Shown here: in pieces, positions 1 through 8,912 of the stretch | Position numbering within the stretch: position 1 is the stretch's first letter | Layout of the letters: each line of letters begins with the position of its first letter | From: Arthrobacter beigongshangensis | GTDB taxonomy: Bacteria; Bacillota; Bacilli; Bacillales_A; Planococcaceae | Assembly (NCBI RefSeq): GCF_016820585.1 | Contig: NZ_JADHDX010000003.1 | Location: 235,173 to 299,172 of the forward strand | Direction of reading: 5' to 3' | Length of the DNA: 64,000 nucleotides | The notes under the pieces: generated by a model | Databases searched by the model: none | The model's input: only the letters and a program-made list of their open reading frames with translations | Told to the model about the DNA's origin: nothing | Made by a program: the position numbers and the translations under genes

Positions 1-414
1 TTGTGTACAAGAATAAAAGAAGGACTAGAAAAATCTTATTTATACATTGATCAAGCTCAAATAAATCTTGAGGATAAACCGTGGGAATTTATTTCAAGAA
101 GAGTTAAACAAATAGGAAATAATGAGGTATGTCCTTTATCGTCTTTACAGGCTGACTTTAATTTTTTACCAGTTTCTATGCAAGAGAGTATACAACAAAT
201 AAGTCAGATGGAAATAGACTATCTCAAAAAACTACTTGAAGATATTAAAAAAGAGGGGAAGCTTCTACCGACTATTGATACAGCAGCATTAGCTACAGTG
301 CTTATATCTAGCGTAAAAGGTGCACTACAATATAGACGTGTAGTGGAAGAAGATTTAGTTTCTACGGTATTTGATCAATTAAAACAGCTTGTTTATGGAA
401 ATAGTAAATCATGA
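1..414 (+). CDS. C-terminal part of a TetR-family regulator (partial)
   Basis: The reading frame is open from the first base of the window, so the gene is cut by the window edge and the apparent TTG start is not meaningful. The 137 residues are mostly helical and end in a segment (about 90-135, TAALATVLISSVKGALQYRR) typical of the ligand-binding and dimerisation half of TetR repressors. The N-terminal helix-turn-helix must lie upstream. It ends 20 bases before fabF in the same orientation, so it may regulate or be cotranscribed with that gene. The family call rests only on C-terminal character, which is poorly conserved in TetR proteins. Confidence 0.5.
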   Translation: MCTRIKEGLEKSYLYIDQAQINLEDKPWEFISRRVKQIGNNEVCPLSSLQADFNFLPVSMQESIQQISQMEIDYLKKLLEDIKKEGKLLPTIDTAALATVLISSVKGALQYRRVVEEDLVSTVFDQLKQLVYGNSKS

Positions 415-434
415 CGAATTTATTGGAGGTATAT

Positions 435-1670
435 ATGAAACGTCGAGTGGTTGTAACGGGTTATGGAGTCGTATCGCCATTAGGAAATGATGTTGATACG
501 CTTTGGAATCATATTAAAGAAGGTAAATCTGGCATTAAGAAAATTGAGTCCGATGAATTCAAAGAAATTAACACGCAAATTGCTGGGATTGTAAATGATT
601 TTGATGCAGAAAGCTACTTTGATAAAAAAGAATTAGGGAAATATGATTTGTTTGCGCAGTATGCCTATGCAGCGGCAAAACAAGCGATCGATCAATCTGG
701 AATTGACCTTGATACTGTGAATAGGGAGCGCATCGGAGTTTATGTCGGATCAGGTATCGGTGGAATTGATACTGTAATGGACAACCATAAACTTTTATTA
801 GAAAAAGGAGTAAGGAGAGTTTCTCCATTTATGGTACCCATGATGATCAGTAATATGGCGGCGGGTATTATCGCGATTAAAAATGGTTTTAAAGGTCCGA
901 GCTTTGCGCCAGTTTCTGCTTGTGCAACAGGGAACCACGCTATCGGTGAAGCTTACTTAAATATTTTGCACGGCTATTCTGATGCCATTGTAGCAGGAGG
1001 GGCGGAAGCTTCAATCAATCCGTTATCTTTTGCCGGATTCTCAAGAATGAGAGCCATGTCTACGTTAAATGATGCACCCGAAAAGGCGAGTCGTCCTTTT
1101 GATGGTGAGCGCGATGGCTTCGTCATGTCAGAGGGGGCAGGTATTTTAGTACTTGAGGAATATGAACATGCTAAAAAACGAGGTGCAACCATCCTAGGTG
1201 AAATCGTAGGCTACGGTTCAACAACGGATGCCTTTCATATTACGTCTCCTGATTTTGATGGCGCGGCACGAGCCATGAAGTTAGCCTTAGAAATGGCGCA
1301 AATTGACCCTACTGCTATTGATTATATAAATGCGCATGGAACGAGCACACCTGAAGGAGATAAATCAGAAACGAAAGCCATTAAAGCTACATTTGGTGCC
1401 CATGCTTATCAATTAAAGGTCAGCTCTACTAAATCAATGACAGGACATTTATTCGGAGCAGCAGGTGGAATTGAGGCGATAATTACGCTTAATAGTATAA
1501 TGGAAGATATTGCACCTGCCACGATTAATTATGAAAATCCAGATGAAGAATGTGACTTGAATTACGTTCCAAACGAAGCTATTAACTTAGAGATAAACTA
1601 TGCACTTTCAAATGGTTTCGGTTTCGGTGGCCATAATGCAGTACTTGCTTTCAAGAAGTTCAAAAGTTAA
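435..1670 (+). CDS. fabF: beta-ketoacyl-ACP synthase II
   Basis: FabF condenses malonyl-ACP with acyl-ACP in cytosolic type II fatty acid elongation. The 411 residues match the usual KAS II length. The catalytic triad is complete: Cys163 in VSACATGNH, His301 in NAHGTSTPEGD and His338 in SMTGHLFGAAGG, with a glycine-rich C-terminus (GFGFGGHNA). The start was placed at ATG 435, after TTGGAGG with good spacing; an upstream in-frame ATG at 411 lacks such a site. It stands alone, without fabH, unlike the usual fabHF operon, and follows a TetR-like fragment. It may therefore be an additional KAS II used under special conditions; that is inference. Confidence 0.93.
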   Translation: MKRRVVVTGYGVVSPLGNDVDTLWNHIKEGKSGIKKIESDEFKEINTQIAGIVNDFDAESYFDKKELGKYDLFAQYAYAAAKQAIDQSGIDLDTVNRERIGVYVGSGIGGIDTVMDNHKLLLEKGVRRVSPFMVPMMISNMAAGIIAIKNGFKGPSFAPVSACATGNHAIGEAYLNILHGYSDAIVAGGAEASINPLSFAGFSRMRAMSTLNDAPEKASRPFDGERDGFVMSEGAGILVLEEYEHAKKRGATILGEIVGYGSTTDAFHITSPDFDGAARAMKLALEMAQIDPTAIDYINAHGTSTPEGDKSETKAIKATFGAHAYQLKVSSTKSMTGHLFGAAGGIEAIITLNSIMEDIAPATINYENPDEECDLNYVPNEAINLEINYALSNGFGFGGHNAVLAFKKFKS

Positions 1671-1783
1671 CTTGGAACGACGTCTATTTTACGGAGAGGC
1701 TTCACCAATGTAGTGAAAAGGTGATTGAATGGATGTGAAGTGATATTAATGTGCGATACATCCCAAATCTTTTTCAAATGTAT

Positions 1784-1820
1784 AAAAACGAGATTCCGCT
1801 GACATGGGATCTCGTTTTTA
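1784..1820. terminator. bidirectional terminator between fabF and the racemase gene
   Basis: Arms AAAAACGAGAT and ATCTCGTTTTT flank a short loop, giving a stem with a T-run on either strand. It sits between two convergent genes. Confidence 0.85.
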
Positions 1821-1870
1821 TGTAGATAAGTTTTTGTATATGGTATTACATTGAGCTGCTATTCATTTGC

Positions 1871-2551
1871 CTATGGAGTGTTCTTCTCTGCCTTCAGTTG
1901 GCGAACAATGGAAGTTACTAAAGGAGTCAGTGGATTCATAATAGTTGTAGCTGTCTCAGATTCAACTTGCCGAGCTGCATCCACCATTGAGAGTTGCGCC
2001 ACGGACATAGCGATCATATTGTCTTGAATAATGTGCGTTAAAAATTTGACGATTTCTTGATCATATTCTTCTTTTAGCCCCTGCATGATCAAGTCAAATG
2101 TATCATCAATTACAACAATCTCTAGATCTAACGATTTTTGGAGACGATATGCATGACGATGAAGCCGCTCCATTGTGCCTTCGACAGTGGCCGGATTCGT
2201 AAAGAAGATTTTCTGGGGTTGCTGAATATGACAAATAGCATCAAAGTAAGGCTCGTCAATTTTTATAATCGGTACTGTTATCGACAGTTGGTCTTCACGT
2301 AAAAGGGCAATATAGTTTGTACACGTAATCAGGATAGCCTCCACATTCGCTTGGGCAATCCATTCAAGTTGTTCTTTGACTTTATGTTGAGCATCGGATT
2401 CCTTGAAATTGGGATCGGAAGTGACTCGATGCATGAGTCCTGGATCAACAAAGTGGATGCATTCAATATCAAATGGAGCAAGTGCCTGTTCGATATAGTC
2501 TATATTTGAATAATGGGCGTGTAAACATCCTAATCTTTTGCTCAAAGCCAT
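1871..2551 (-). CDS. Asp/Glu racemase-superfamily protein
   Basis: This 226-residue cytosolic protein shows the Asp/Glu/hydantoin racemase fold signature ILITCTNYIALL near residues 73-84, with the first catalytic-type cysteine. The second half-site reads SVAQLSMVDAA (about 183-193), where racemases with two catalytic cysteines have Cys; here it is Ser. It may therefore act on another substrate or be a one-cysteine member such as those in maleate isomerase-like or hydantoin racemase-like groups. The ATG follows AAAGGAGGG. It lies 15 bases downstream of the HAAS membrane-protein gene on the same strand, so the PadR, membrane protein and racemase genes may form one transcript. The substrate is unknown. 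Confidence 0.7.
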   Translation of the reverse strand: MALSKRLGCLHAHYSNIDYIEQALAPFDIECIHFVDPGLMHRVTSDPNFKESDAQHKVKEQLEWIAQANVEAILITCTNYIALLREDQLSITVPIIKIDEPYFDAICHIQQPQKIFFTNPATVEGTMERLHRHAYRLQKSLDLEIVVIDDTFDLIMQGLKEEYDQEIVKFLTHIIQDNMIAMSVAQLSMVDAARQVESETATTIMNPLTPLVTSIVRQLKAEKNTP

Positions 2552-2566
2552 CCCTCCTTTACGCCG

Positions 2567-3583
2567 TTATTTTATCTTTGCTTTACGAAAACCTGTATAG
2601 CAGTCTAGTAAACTCGTCACAATGACAGAAGCGACAATGATTCCGTAAATCCAGCTAAGCGCTGAAGACAAATTATCTTGTGAGTTGTCTAGTAGCTCGG
2701 AGAAGTAAGTGACGAATGCAGGATTTACTAAATTGGGATTGCTGACGATGATGATGAATCCAATGACGCCGACTAATTGGACGACTGTATTAGTTATCGC
2801 AAGTTTGAACGTCCATTGACCTAGCTTGGCTTTGTAGGCAAGTAACAGTAGCTCCAGTACGATGAGCAATGATACAAGTGGCCAATAGGAGAGAAGGATA
2901 TCATGTTGGAAAACAGGCGTGACAAATTCTAACCCACTTTGACCTTCTCTTGATTCATAAATGCCTATGAGATGTGTAGCTCTGAAATAAACAACAGCCC
3001 AAATGACTGTCCAGAGGAGCCCAGCACCAATTTCACTTGTTTTAATGGCCTTTTTCAACGGGACGTTAGGAATATTTTTCAAATCATCCGGTTTCCAAGG
3101 AGTACCTGATAGCGTTAACGGAACGTGAACGGTAGGTGATATGGTGCGTTCTAAGATGATAAAAGTGATGGTTACCCAAAAGAAGGTTTGGGCAGCAGCT
3201 CCTAACAGAATTGCTATTGCTTCAACGATAAAACCAGAGACAGTGAGTAAGGATAGCGTGTCAACATTTGAAAGTGACGCGACTTTCTCGATAATAAATA
3301 CCGATAAAACAACGATGGATACAATGGTCAGTGTCAGTTTTAGTATTGAAATGTAGATGTCATAAAATTTAGGTCCTATCAGATGCATCGGCCGGTCTCG
3401 ATATTGGGCGGCAAGTGTTGCGGGATTGCCAAGCTTCTCAAGCGCTTGTGTCACATTGTCCTCCGTATAATCGTCTGGAAGCATGTCTTCGATTGTCGAG
3501 CGCAATTCCAATGCGATATCATTACGCATTTTTTCGGGCAACCTACGCGTCACCTCTCGTACATAGACCTCAATCAGTTCCAT
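2567..3583 (-). CDS. HAAS-domain membrane protein paired with PadR
   Basis: The 338 residues begin with a soluble HAAS/permease-prefix-type segment (about 1-65: EVYVREVTRRLPEKMRNDIA, then a D/E-rich helix pair ending in ALEKLGNPATLAAQYR). About six hydrophobic segments follow between residues 75 and 330. Proteins of this type are usually encoded directly behind PadR regulators. The ATG start follows AAAGGAGC, and its first 14 bases overlap the end of the PadR gene, so translation is probably coupled. Its biochemical role is not known; an influence on envelope or membrane stress is only a guess. A smaller protein with the same N-terminal arrangement is encoded behind a second PadR gene near 41.1 kb. 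Confidence 0.75.
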   Translation of the reverse strand: MELIEVYVREVTRRLPEKMRNDIALELRSTIEDMLPDDYTEDNVTQALEKLGNPATLAAQYRDRPMHLIGPKFYDIYISILKLTLTIVSIVVLSVFIIEKVASLSNVDTLSLLTVSGFIVEAIAILLGAAAQTFFWVTITFIILERTISPTVHVPLTLSGTPWKPDDLKNIPNVPLKKAIKTSEIGAGLLWTVIWAVVYFRATHLIGIYESREGQSGLEFVTPVFQHDILLSYWPLVSLLIVLELLLLAYKAKLGQWTFKLAITNTVVQLVGVIGFIIIVSNPNLVNPAFVTYFSELLDNSQDNLSSALSWIYGIIVASVIVTSLLDCYTGFRKAKIK

Positions 3584-3917
3584 TTGTGTCAGCTCCTTTT
3601 AACACGATTGTCAGTTCCTTCGTCATTTTTTCCCATTCTGCTTGTAGCTGTTCAAAAACCTCAATGCCAACATCGCTAATCAAGTAATATTTTCGCGGTC
3701 TGCTTTCCGTCGTATCCCAGCTACTCGATAATAGTTCTTGTTTTTCAAGGCGTCGTAGTAAGGGATATAAGGTGCTTTGGTCAATTTCGATTCCGGATTT
3801 CTCAAGAAGCTGAACGAGTGAATAACCGTATTGTGGTGTTTTTAGCTGACTGAGTACAGCTAATGTTAGTGTTCCTCTCCGCAATTCTGTCGTTAAGGAA
3901 TTCAATAGATCACTCAT
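3570..3917 (-). CDS. PadR-family transcriptional regulator
   Basis: This 115-residue protein has the PadR winged helix: RRGTLTLAVLSQLKTPQYGYSL at the first helices, IDQSTLYPLLRRLEKQELL as recognition helix, and the wing motif SRPRKYYLISDVG. It lacks a long C-terminal domain, as in the short PadR-s2 subfamily. It starts at ATG 3917 after AGGTGATC and overlaps the downstream membrane-protein gene by 14 bases. An inverted repeat 20-38 bases upstream of its start is a likely autoregulatory operator. PadR proteins of this class commonly repress their own operon. The inducer is unknown. Confidence 0.9.
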   Translation of the reverse strand: MSDLLNSLTTELRRGTLTLAVLSQLKTPQYGYSLVQLLEKSGIEIDQSTLYPLLRRLEKQELLSSSWDTTESRPRKYYLISDVGIEVFEQLQAEWEKMTKELTIVLKGADTNGTD

Positions 3918-3936
3918 TAGATCACCTCACTCTTTA

Positions 3937-3955
3937 TAGTGTATATCATACACTA
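3937..3955. promoter_or_regulatory. candidate PadR operator
   Basis: The sequence TAGTGTATATCATACACTA is a perfect 7+7 inverted repeat around a 5-base centre. It lies just upstream of the padR start, where an autorepressor would bind. Confidence 0.6.
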
Positions 3956-4056
3956 CTGTTTGATGCATATCAATTGAAAATATAAATATTGATTTTAGTG
4001 GGGGATGCCGGTCCGTACCATATGAAAAAGGAATAATGTCAGAAAGTAAAACAAAA

Positions 4057-4100
4057 AACCAGCTCACTCCAATGGATTTTCTCCATGGAATGAGCTGGTT
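4057..4100 (-). terminator. terminator of the catalase gene
   Basis: The arms AACCAGCTCACTCC and GGAATGAGCTGGTT form a long stem. On the minus strand it directly follows the catalase stop and is followed by a T-rich run. Confidence 0.8.
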
Positions 4101-4102
4101 TG

Positions 4103-5698
4103 TTAATAAGGTTCTGCGTTATGACCTTTGTCAACGGCTTCTTCAGGTGCTTTGTCGCCATCTCGATTGCCAAGTGGCTTCCGACTAGATCCACCTGTTG
4201 TTGCATGTGCCAATCCGTCACGTAAACGGCGTCCATATTCCGCGTCAGCTTCATCAGCAAGGGCCATTATTTTATCTTGAATGCGAGGATCACAATTTGA
4301 AAGGTCTGCTACCAAATTTGAAATTAAATCTTCACGTTCCCACTCCTCAAACATGCGGTAGGTTTCTCCAGCTTGTTTCGTATTACTTTGGCGATCAATC
4401 GACTCGCGTACGAGATGTCCTTCTATAAAAGGCGTGTATTCTTTACCATCTTGTGTGGCTTCTTTTAAACCACCTAACATCGATGGCTCATAGTTAATAT
4501 GCGGATTCTGACCAGGAGCTCTATCTAGTTTATATTGCATCTGCCCGCCACTCTGATTTGTCGCAACACGCTTTTTGGGTGAGTTGATAGGGAGCTGTAA
4601 ATAGTTGGCACCTACACGATGGCGCTGTGTATCGGAATAGGAGAAGGTCCGCCCCTGCAGCATTTTATCATCGGAAAAATCGAGACCGTCCACAAGAACC
4701 CCGGTACCAAATGCCACCTGCTCTACTTCAGTAAAATAATCGTCAGGGTTTTTGTGTAACACCATTCTACCAACAGGCAGCCAAGGAAATTGATCCTCCG
4801 GCCATAATTTTGTATCATCGAGCGGATCAAAATCGAGCTCTGGATGGTCATCGTCGCTCATTACTTGAACGAGTAGCTCCCATTCAGGATAATCACCGTC
4901 TTTGATAGCGTCATACAAGTCTTGTGTCGCATGATTGAAACTCGACGCCTGAATATCACTAGCTTCTTGCTGCGTTAAGTTTTTAATCCCTTGTTTCGGC
5001 TCCCAATGATATTTCACCAGCACTGCAACACCCTCTTCATTGACCCATTTGTACGTATTGACGCCAGAGCCTTGCATCATACGGTAGTTGGCAGGGATAC
5101 CCCAAGGTGAATAGACAAAAGTCACCATATGGAATGATTCGGGTGAGCTAGCGCAAAAATCGAAAAAGCGCTCGCTATCTTGAATATTCGTAATGGGATC
5201 CGGTTTAAAGGCGTGAATCATATCGGGAAATTTAATGGCATCGCGGATAAAGAAAATTTTTAAATTGTTGCCGACTAGATCCCAGTTACCGTCTTCTGTA
5301 TAAAACTTAACTGCAAAGCCGCGGGGATCGCGCAACGTTTCCGGGGAGTGACCGCCATGGATAACCGACGAAAAGCGTACAAAGACGGGTGTCTGTTTAC
5401 CTTTATTCTGAAAGAGTTTGGCACGCGTATACTTGGAAACGGGATCATTACCTGCTGTTCCATAAGCTTCAAAATAACCATGAGCTCCAGCCCCACGTGC
5501 ATGGACAACGCGCTCTGGAACACGCTCCCTATCGAAATGGCTGATTTTTTCTAGAAAATCATAATTTTCGAGTACGGCCGGGCCTCGATTACCGACCGTT
5601 CGTATATTTTGATTATTGGTGACGGGGTGTCCCTGTCGGTTGGTTAGTGTGTCTTCCCGCTCCTCGTCGGACTGAGTAGTGGATGGATCTTGCCTCAA
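4103..5698 (-). CDS. katA: monofunctional heme catalase
   Basis: It decomposes hydrogen peroxide to water and oxygen in the cytosol. The 531 residues are the usual length for a small-subunit (clade 3-like) catalase. The distal heme-pocket block [18 protein letters not shown] carries the essential His66. The motifs [20 protein letters not shown] and the proximal [14 protein letters not shown], with the heme-ligand Tyr, are intact. The start is a TTG at 5698 preceded by AAGGAGG at ideal spacing; no ATG fits. It is monocistronic, with its own terminator. The upstream region (5699-5859), shared with a divergent membrane-protein gene, holds an inverted repeat (AATTCATT..AATGAATT) but no convincing PerR box. 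Confidence 0.95.
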   Translation of the reverse strand: MRQDPSTTQSDEEREDTLTNRQGHPVTNNQNIRTVGNRGPAVLENYDFLEKISHFDRERVPERVVHARGAGAHGYFEAYGTAGNDPVSKYTRAKLFQNKGKQTPVFVRFSSVIHGGHSPETLRDPRGFAVKFYTEDGNWDLVGNNLKIFFIRDAIKFPDMIHAFKPDPITNIQDSERFFDFCASSPESFHMVTFVYSPWGIPANYRMMQGSGVNTYKWVNEEGVAVLVKYHWEPKQGIKNLTQQEASDIQASSFNHATQDLYDAIKDGDYPEWELLVQVMSDDDHPELDFDPLDDTKLWPEDQFPWLPVGRMVLHKNPDDYFTEVEQVAFGTGVLVDGLDFSDDKMLQGRTFSYSDTQRHRVGANYLQLPINSPKKRVATNQSGGQMQYKLDRAPGQNPHINYEPSMLGGLKEATQDGKEYTPFIEGHLVRESIDRQSNTKQAGETYRMFEEWEREDLISNLVADLSNCDPRIQDKIMALADEADAEYGRRLRDGLAHATTGGSSRKPLGNRDGDKAPEEAVDKGHNAEPY

Positions 5699-5859
5699 AT
5701 GATTTCCTCCTTAAGAAAAATATTTAGCTCTATGCGTAGCACTTGTACTCACTCTGTGTCATTCCGATAGAATTCATTCCAATTGATAATTTTTATTTGA
5801 AATGAATTGTTCATGCCCATCATATAGTTCTAGAAAGTATTTGAAGTAGGTGGGGAACT

Positions 5860-6474
5860 ATGTACTTTTTTAAAAGAGCGTTAGTGATAGTAATTGGTAG
5901 TACATTTATTGCAATTGGTTTAAATGGATTTCTCATCCCTTTTGGGTTGTTAGAAGGCGGTGCACTTGGGATTAGCTTGATATTTCATTATTTAATCGGT
6001 ATTAAAGTTGGGTTCACATTTTTATTAGTGAGCATTCCGATTTTTATAGTAGCCTGGATATTTTATCGTCCGTTCTTTTTTAACGGTATTCATGGCATGC
6101 TGTTGTCATCTCTTATCATTGACGTGCTATCTCCATTGCAAAGCATTGGTAGGGAATTTGTCATTTCTACGTTAGCGGGTGCCATTTGCGGTGGAATCAT
6201 CATTGGAATAGGAATCGGTATCATGCTTTGTTTAGATATTAGTATTGGTGGAACGGACTTGTTGGCGCAAATGCTTGCAAGGAAGCTTACTGTTAATCCC
6301 GGAATAATGATTTTTTGCTTAGATGTGTTAATTGTAATTTTGGGGAGCTATATTATACCTGCAGTTCAGCTAAGTACATCATTAGTCACGGTATGTTGTG
6401 TTGGAATTACAACTAGTCTACTTATTACGACAGTAAGCAAAGCGCGAAAAAGAAGGTTTTTTGATTGTGACTAG
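5860..6474 (+). CDS. YitT/DUF161-type membrane protein
   Basis: The 204 residues form five to six transmembrane helices. The sequence includes GLNGFLIPFGLLEGGALGIS, a glycine-rich turn, and ICGGIIIGIGIGIMLCLDISIGGTDLLAQ, both characteristic of the YitT (PF02588-like) family. Typical YitT proteins are about 280 residues with a cytoplasmic DUF2179 domain; this one stops after the last helix with a basic tail (KARKRRFFDCD), so it is the short form. The ATG follows GTAGGTGGGG. It is transcribed divergently from catalase. The family function is unknown. Confidence 0.8.
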   Translation: MYFFKRALVIVIGSTFIAIGLNGFLIPFGLLEGGALGISLIFHYLIGIKVGFTFLLVSIPIFIVAWIFYRPFFFNGIHGMLLSSLIIDVLSPLQSIGREFVISTLAGAICGGIIIGIGIGIMLCLDISIGGTDLLAQMLARKLTVNPGIMIFCLDVLIVILGSYIIPAVQLSTSLVTVCCVGITTSLLITTVSKARKRRFFDCD

Positions 6475-6591
6475 TGAAAAGGTACTACCTAATTAAAAGT
6501 GCGAATAATGTCGAACTCTATACTGCGTTTTATATTCTTCCGTGGTATGATAAAAAGAATAAGTTGGTAATTTTTTGAGGGGGGAGGGGAA

Positions 6592-8850
6592 ATGGAAGTG
6601 AAAACAATTGCTGAATTCATTGCTGAAACAAATGAATTTTGTCGACAAGCAGGAATGAATCCAGAAGAGTTACCTTCTGTAGCAATTCCTTTTTCTGACA
6701 CAAATAACTCGGCGAAATTAGGTTTATATGAAGAAATCATTTCGGTCACTCGCCTTTTTAGCGGAAAGATTACAGAGTTGTTGGAGGGCATTCCGTTACT
6801 AATAGCAGTCTCAGACGAGCATGGCGTTATATTAGACATGGTCGGGGATGATACTATACAACAATATGTGGATAAATTTGGTGTCAAACAAGGTGTTCAG
6901 TTTTCGGTTAATACGATGGGAACAAACATCATTAACTTATCATTGGCTCATCACTGGGAGCCTGTTGAACTCATAGGTGCTGAACATTATTACCATTACC
7001 TGCAGTCGACGGCTTGCTATGGTGTAGCATTTAAAAATACGGATACAGAAGAAATACTTGGTTCACTGGTCATCCTAACGGACTTGTCACACCAAAATCC
7101 GATGATAACGATGTTGCTGGCAACAATGGTCGACTCAATTGAAAGAGAATTGGTATTGCGAAAGCAAAATAGGCAGTTGAATATGCTGCACCAAGTGATG
7201 ATGGATAATAGTCAATATGGCGTTATCACGACAGATTTAGAGGGAAACGTATTAGAATTTAATATTAGAGCAGAAATCCTTCTTGGCAATAAAATTCGTG
7301 ACGTCATCGGAAACCATGCAAGGCACTTGACTGGTATTGGACAGTATATGGAAGCTGTGTTGAGTGAAAAAAAACGGTTTGACGATGTGTATATTACGAT
7401 TGGCAATGAAGGGGACCCCGCGCAACGATATTGTCTGTTTGATGCATTTCCTATCTACGATGATAGCTACCAAACGATTGGTGTGTTTGCGCAGTTACGT
7501 GATATTACAGAGGTTTACAATGTACAACAGCGTTTTAACTTTTTGGCAAATCATGATGAACAGACCGGTTTACCAAACCGCAGATTTTTACTGGCTAATT
7601 TAACAAATATGATTGAAGAACGTGACAAGAACAAAGCGAATGGTCAACTTGCTGTAATCCATTTAGATTTGGATCGCTTTAAGATCGTCAATGATACATT
7701 AGGACAAAAAGATGGCGATTTTATATTAAAAAGAATTGCAAATCGTTTAGCCAACTATTCTGGAGAAAATAATTTCATAGCAAGAGTGGGTGGGGATGAT
7801 TTTGTCTTAATTTTTCGCTTGCAGGAGCAAGATGATGTGCAGCAAATTGGTCAGCAGCTTCTTACTCTATTTAACAATCCTTTTGCGATGAAAGGCTATG
7901 ATTTTCACATTACAGCTAGTATTGGTGTTGCTGTTTATCCAAATAATGGACGAACAACGGAAGAACTGCTGGTCAAGGCGGATACAGCTATGTTCCAAGC
8001 TAAAAAACAAGGGAAAAATCAATTTGTTCTCTATTCAGATGAGCTGGATCCGAAAACACATGACAAAATTCTACTGGAAGCTTCCTTGCGAAAAGCGATA
8101 GATTCAGATGAACTTGTTCTTTACTATCAACCACAAATTGATATTAAAACAAATACAATGATTGGCGTAGAAGCCCTCATTAGATGGGAGCACCCGACAT
8201 TGGGGACGTTGCTACCGAGTGAATTTGTACCTTTGGCGGAAGAAACAGGCCTAATTAATCAAATGGATGAATGGGTGTTACGGACCGCGTGTAAGCAAAA
8301 TAAGAAGTGGCAGGACATGGGAATCCGACCCTTTAGTGTAGCGATTAATTTATCTTCCAATCAGTTTGCAAGTAATAAGTTGCCGGAGTTAGTTCAAAGG
8401 GTTTTATGCGATACGGGGTTAAAGCCTGAGTACATAGAGCTTGAAATTACTGAAACCATGACAATGGATGTAGAACATGCAATTCCAACTTTGAGGGAAT
8501 TAAATGAGCTAGGAGTTAAAATTAGCATTGACGATTTTGGTACAGGTTATAGCTCGATGAATTACTTGACGAAGTTTCCAATTGATCGATTAAAGATTGA
8601 TCGGTCATTTATTTGGAATATCGATAATAATGATAGTGATTCAAACATTGTCATTACGATTATCCGGATGGCCCATAATCTTGGACTAAAAGTCATTGCT
8701 GAGGGAGTTGAGAATGATAAACAGCTTCAGTTTTTATATGAGCATGACTGTGATGAAGTGCAAGGGTTCTTCTTTAGCAAACCATTGTCAGTAGAAATGA
8801 TTGAATCGAGTTTTGTCGAGATTCAGGGAGCACTAAGAGGAAATAAATAA
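6592..8850 (+). CDS. GAF-PAS-GGDEF-EAL cyclic-di-GMP signalling protein
   Basis: The 752-residue protein has four parts. Residues 1-190 resemble the GAF-like sensory region of AcoR-type activators (GVQFSVNTMGTNIINLSLA, then QSTACYGVAF). A PAS domain lies at about 195-310 (NSQYGVITTDLEGNVLEFN). A GGDEF domain at about 320-480 has signature RVGGDDFVLIF (residues 400-404 GGDDF instead of GGDEF/GGEEF). The EAL domain at about 490-745 has EALIRW at 527, DDFGTGYSS at 647 and EGVE. The EAL residues look intact, so phosphodiesterase activity is likely; the cyclase is uncertain. No membrane segment is evident. The ATG follows GAGGGGGGAGGGG. Confidence 0.93.
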   Translation: MEVKTIAEFIAETNEFCRQAGMNPEELPSVAIPFSDTNNSAKLGLYEEIISVTRLFSGKITELLEGIPLLIAVSDEHGVILDMVGDDTIQQYVDKFGVKQGVQFSVNTMGTNIINLSLAHHWEPVELIGAEHYYHYLQSTACYGVAFKNTDTEEILGSLVILTDLSHQNPMITMLLATMVDSIERELVLRKQNRQLNMLHQVMMDNSQYGVITTDLEGNVLEFNIRAEILLGNKIRDVIGNHARHLTGIGQYMEAVLSEKKRFDDVYITIGNEGDPAQRYCLFDAFPIYDDSYQTIGVFAQLRDITEVYNVQQRFNFLANHDEQTGLPNRRFLLANLTNMIEERDKNKANGQLAVIHLDLDRFKIVNDTLGQKDGDFILKRIANRLANYSGENNFIARVGGDDFVLIFRLQEQDDVQQIGQQLLTLFNNPFAMKGYDFHITASIGVAVYPNNGRTTEELLVKADTAMFQAKKQGKNQFVLYSDELDPKTHDKILLEASLRKAIDSDELVLYYQPQIDIKTNTMIGVEALIRWEHPTLGTLLPSEFVPLAEETGLINQMDEWVLRTACKQNKKWQDMGIRPFSVAINLSSNQFASNKLPELVQRVLCDTGLKPEYIELEITETMTMDVEHAIPTLRELNELGVKISIDDFGTGYSSMNYLTKFPIDRLKIDRSFIWNIDNNDSDSNIVITIIRMAHNLGLKVIAEGVENDKQLQFLYEHDCDEVQGFFFSKPLSVEMIESSFVEIQGALRGNK

Positions 8851-8870
8851 GAAGATTTTTGTATACATTG

Positions 8871-8908
8871 AAAACAAGACCGAGTCAGTACTGATTCAGT
8901 CTTGTTTT
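8871..8908. terminator. bidirectional terminator
   Basis: AAAACAAGAC and GTCTTGTTTT pair around a short inner stem, with T-runs on both strands, between the convergent GGDEF-EAL and panE genes. Confidence 0.85.
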
Positions 8909-8912
8909 TCTA

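Noticed and set aside
5770..5808. PerR box upstream of catalase
   Set aside because: The inverted repeat AATTCATT..AATGAATT does not match the PerR consensus TTATAATNATTATAA closely enough.
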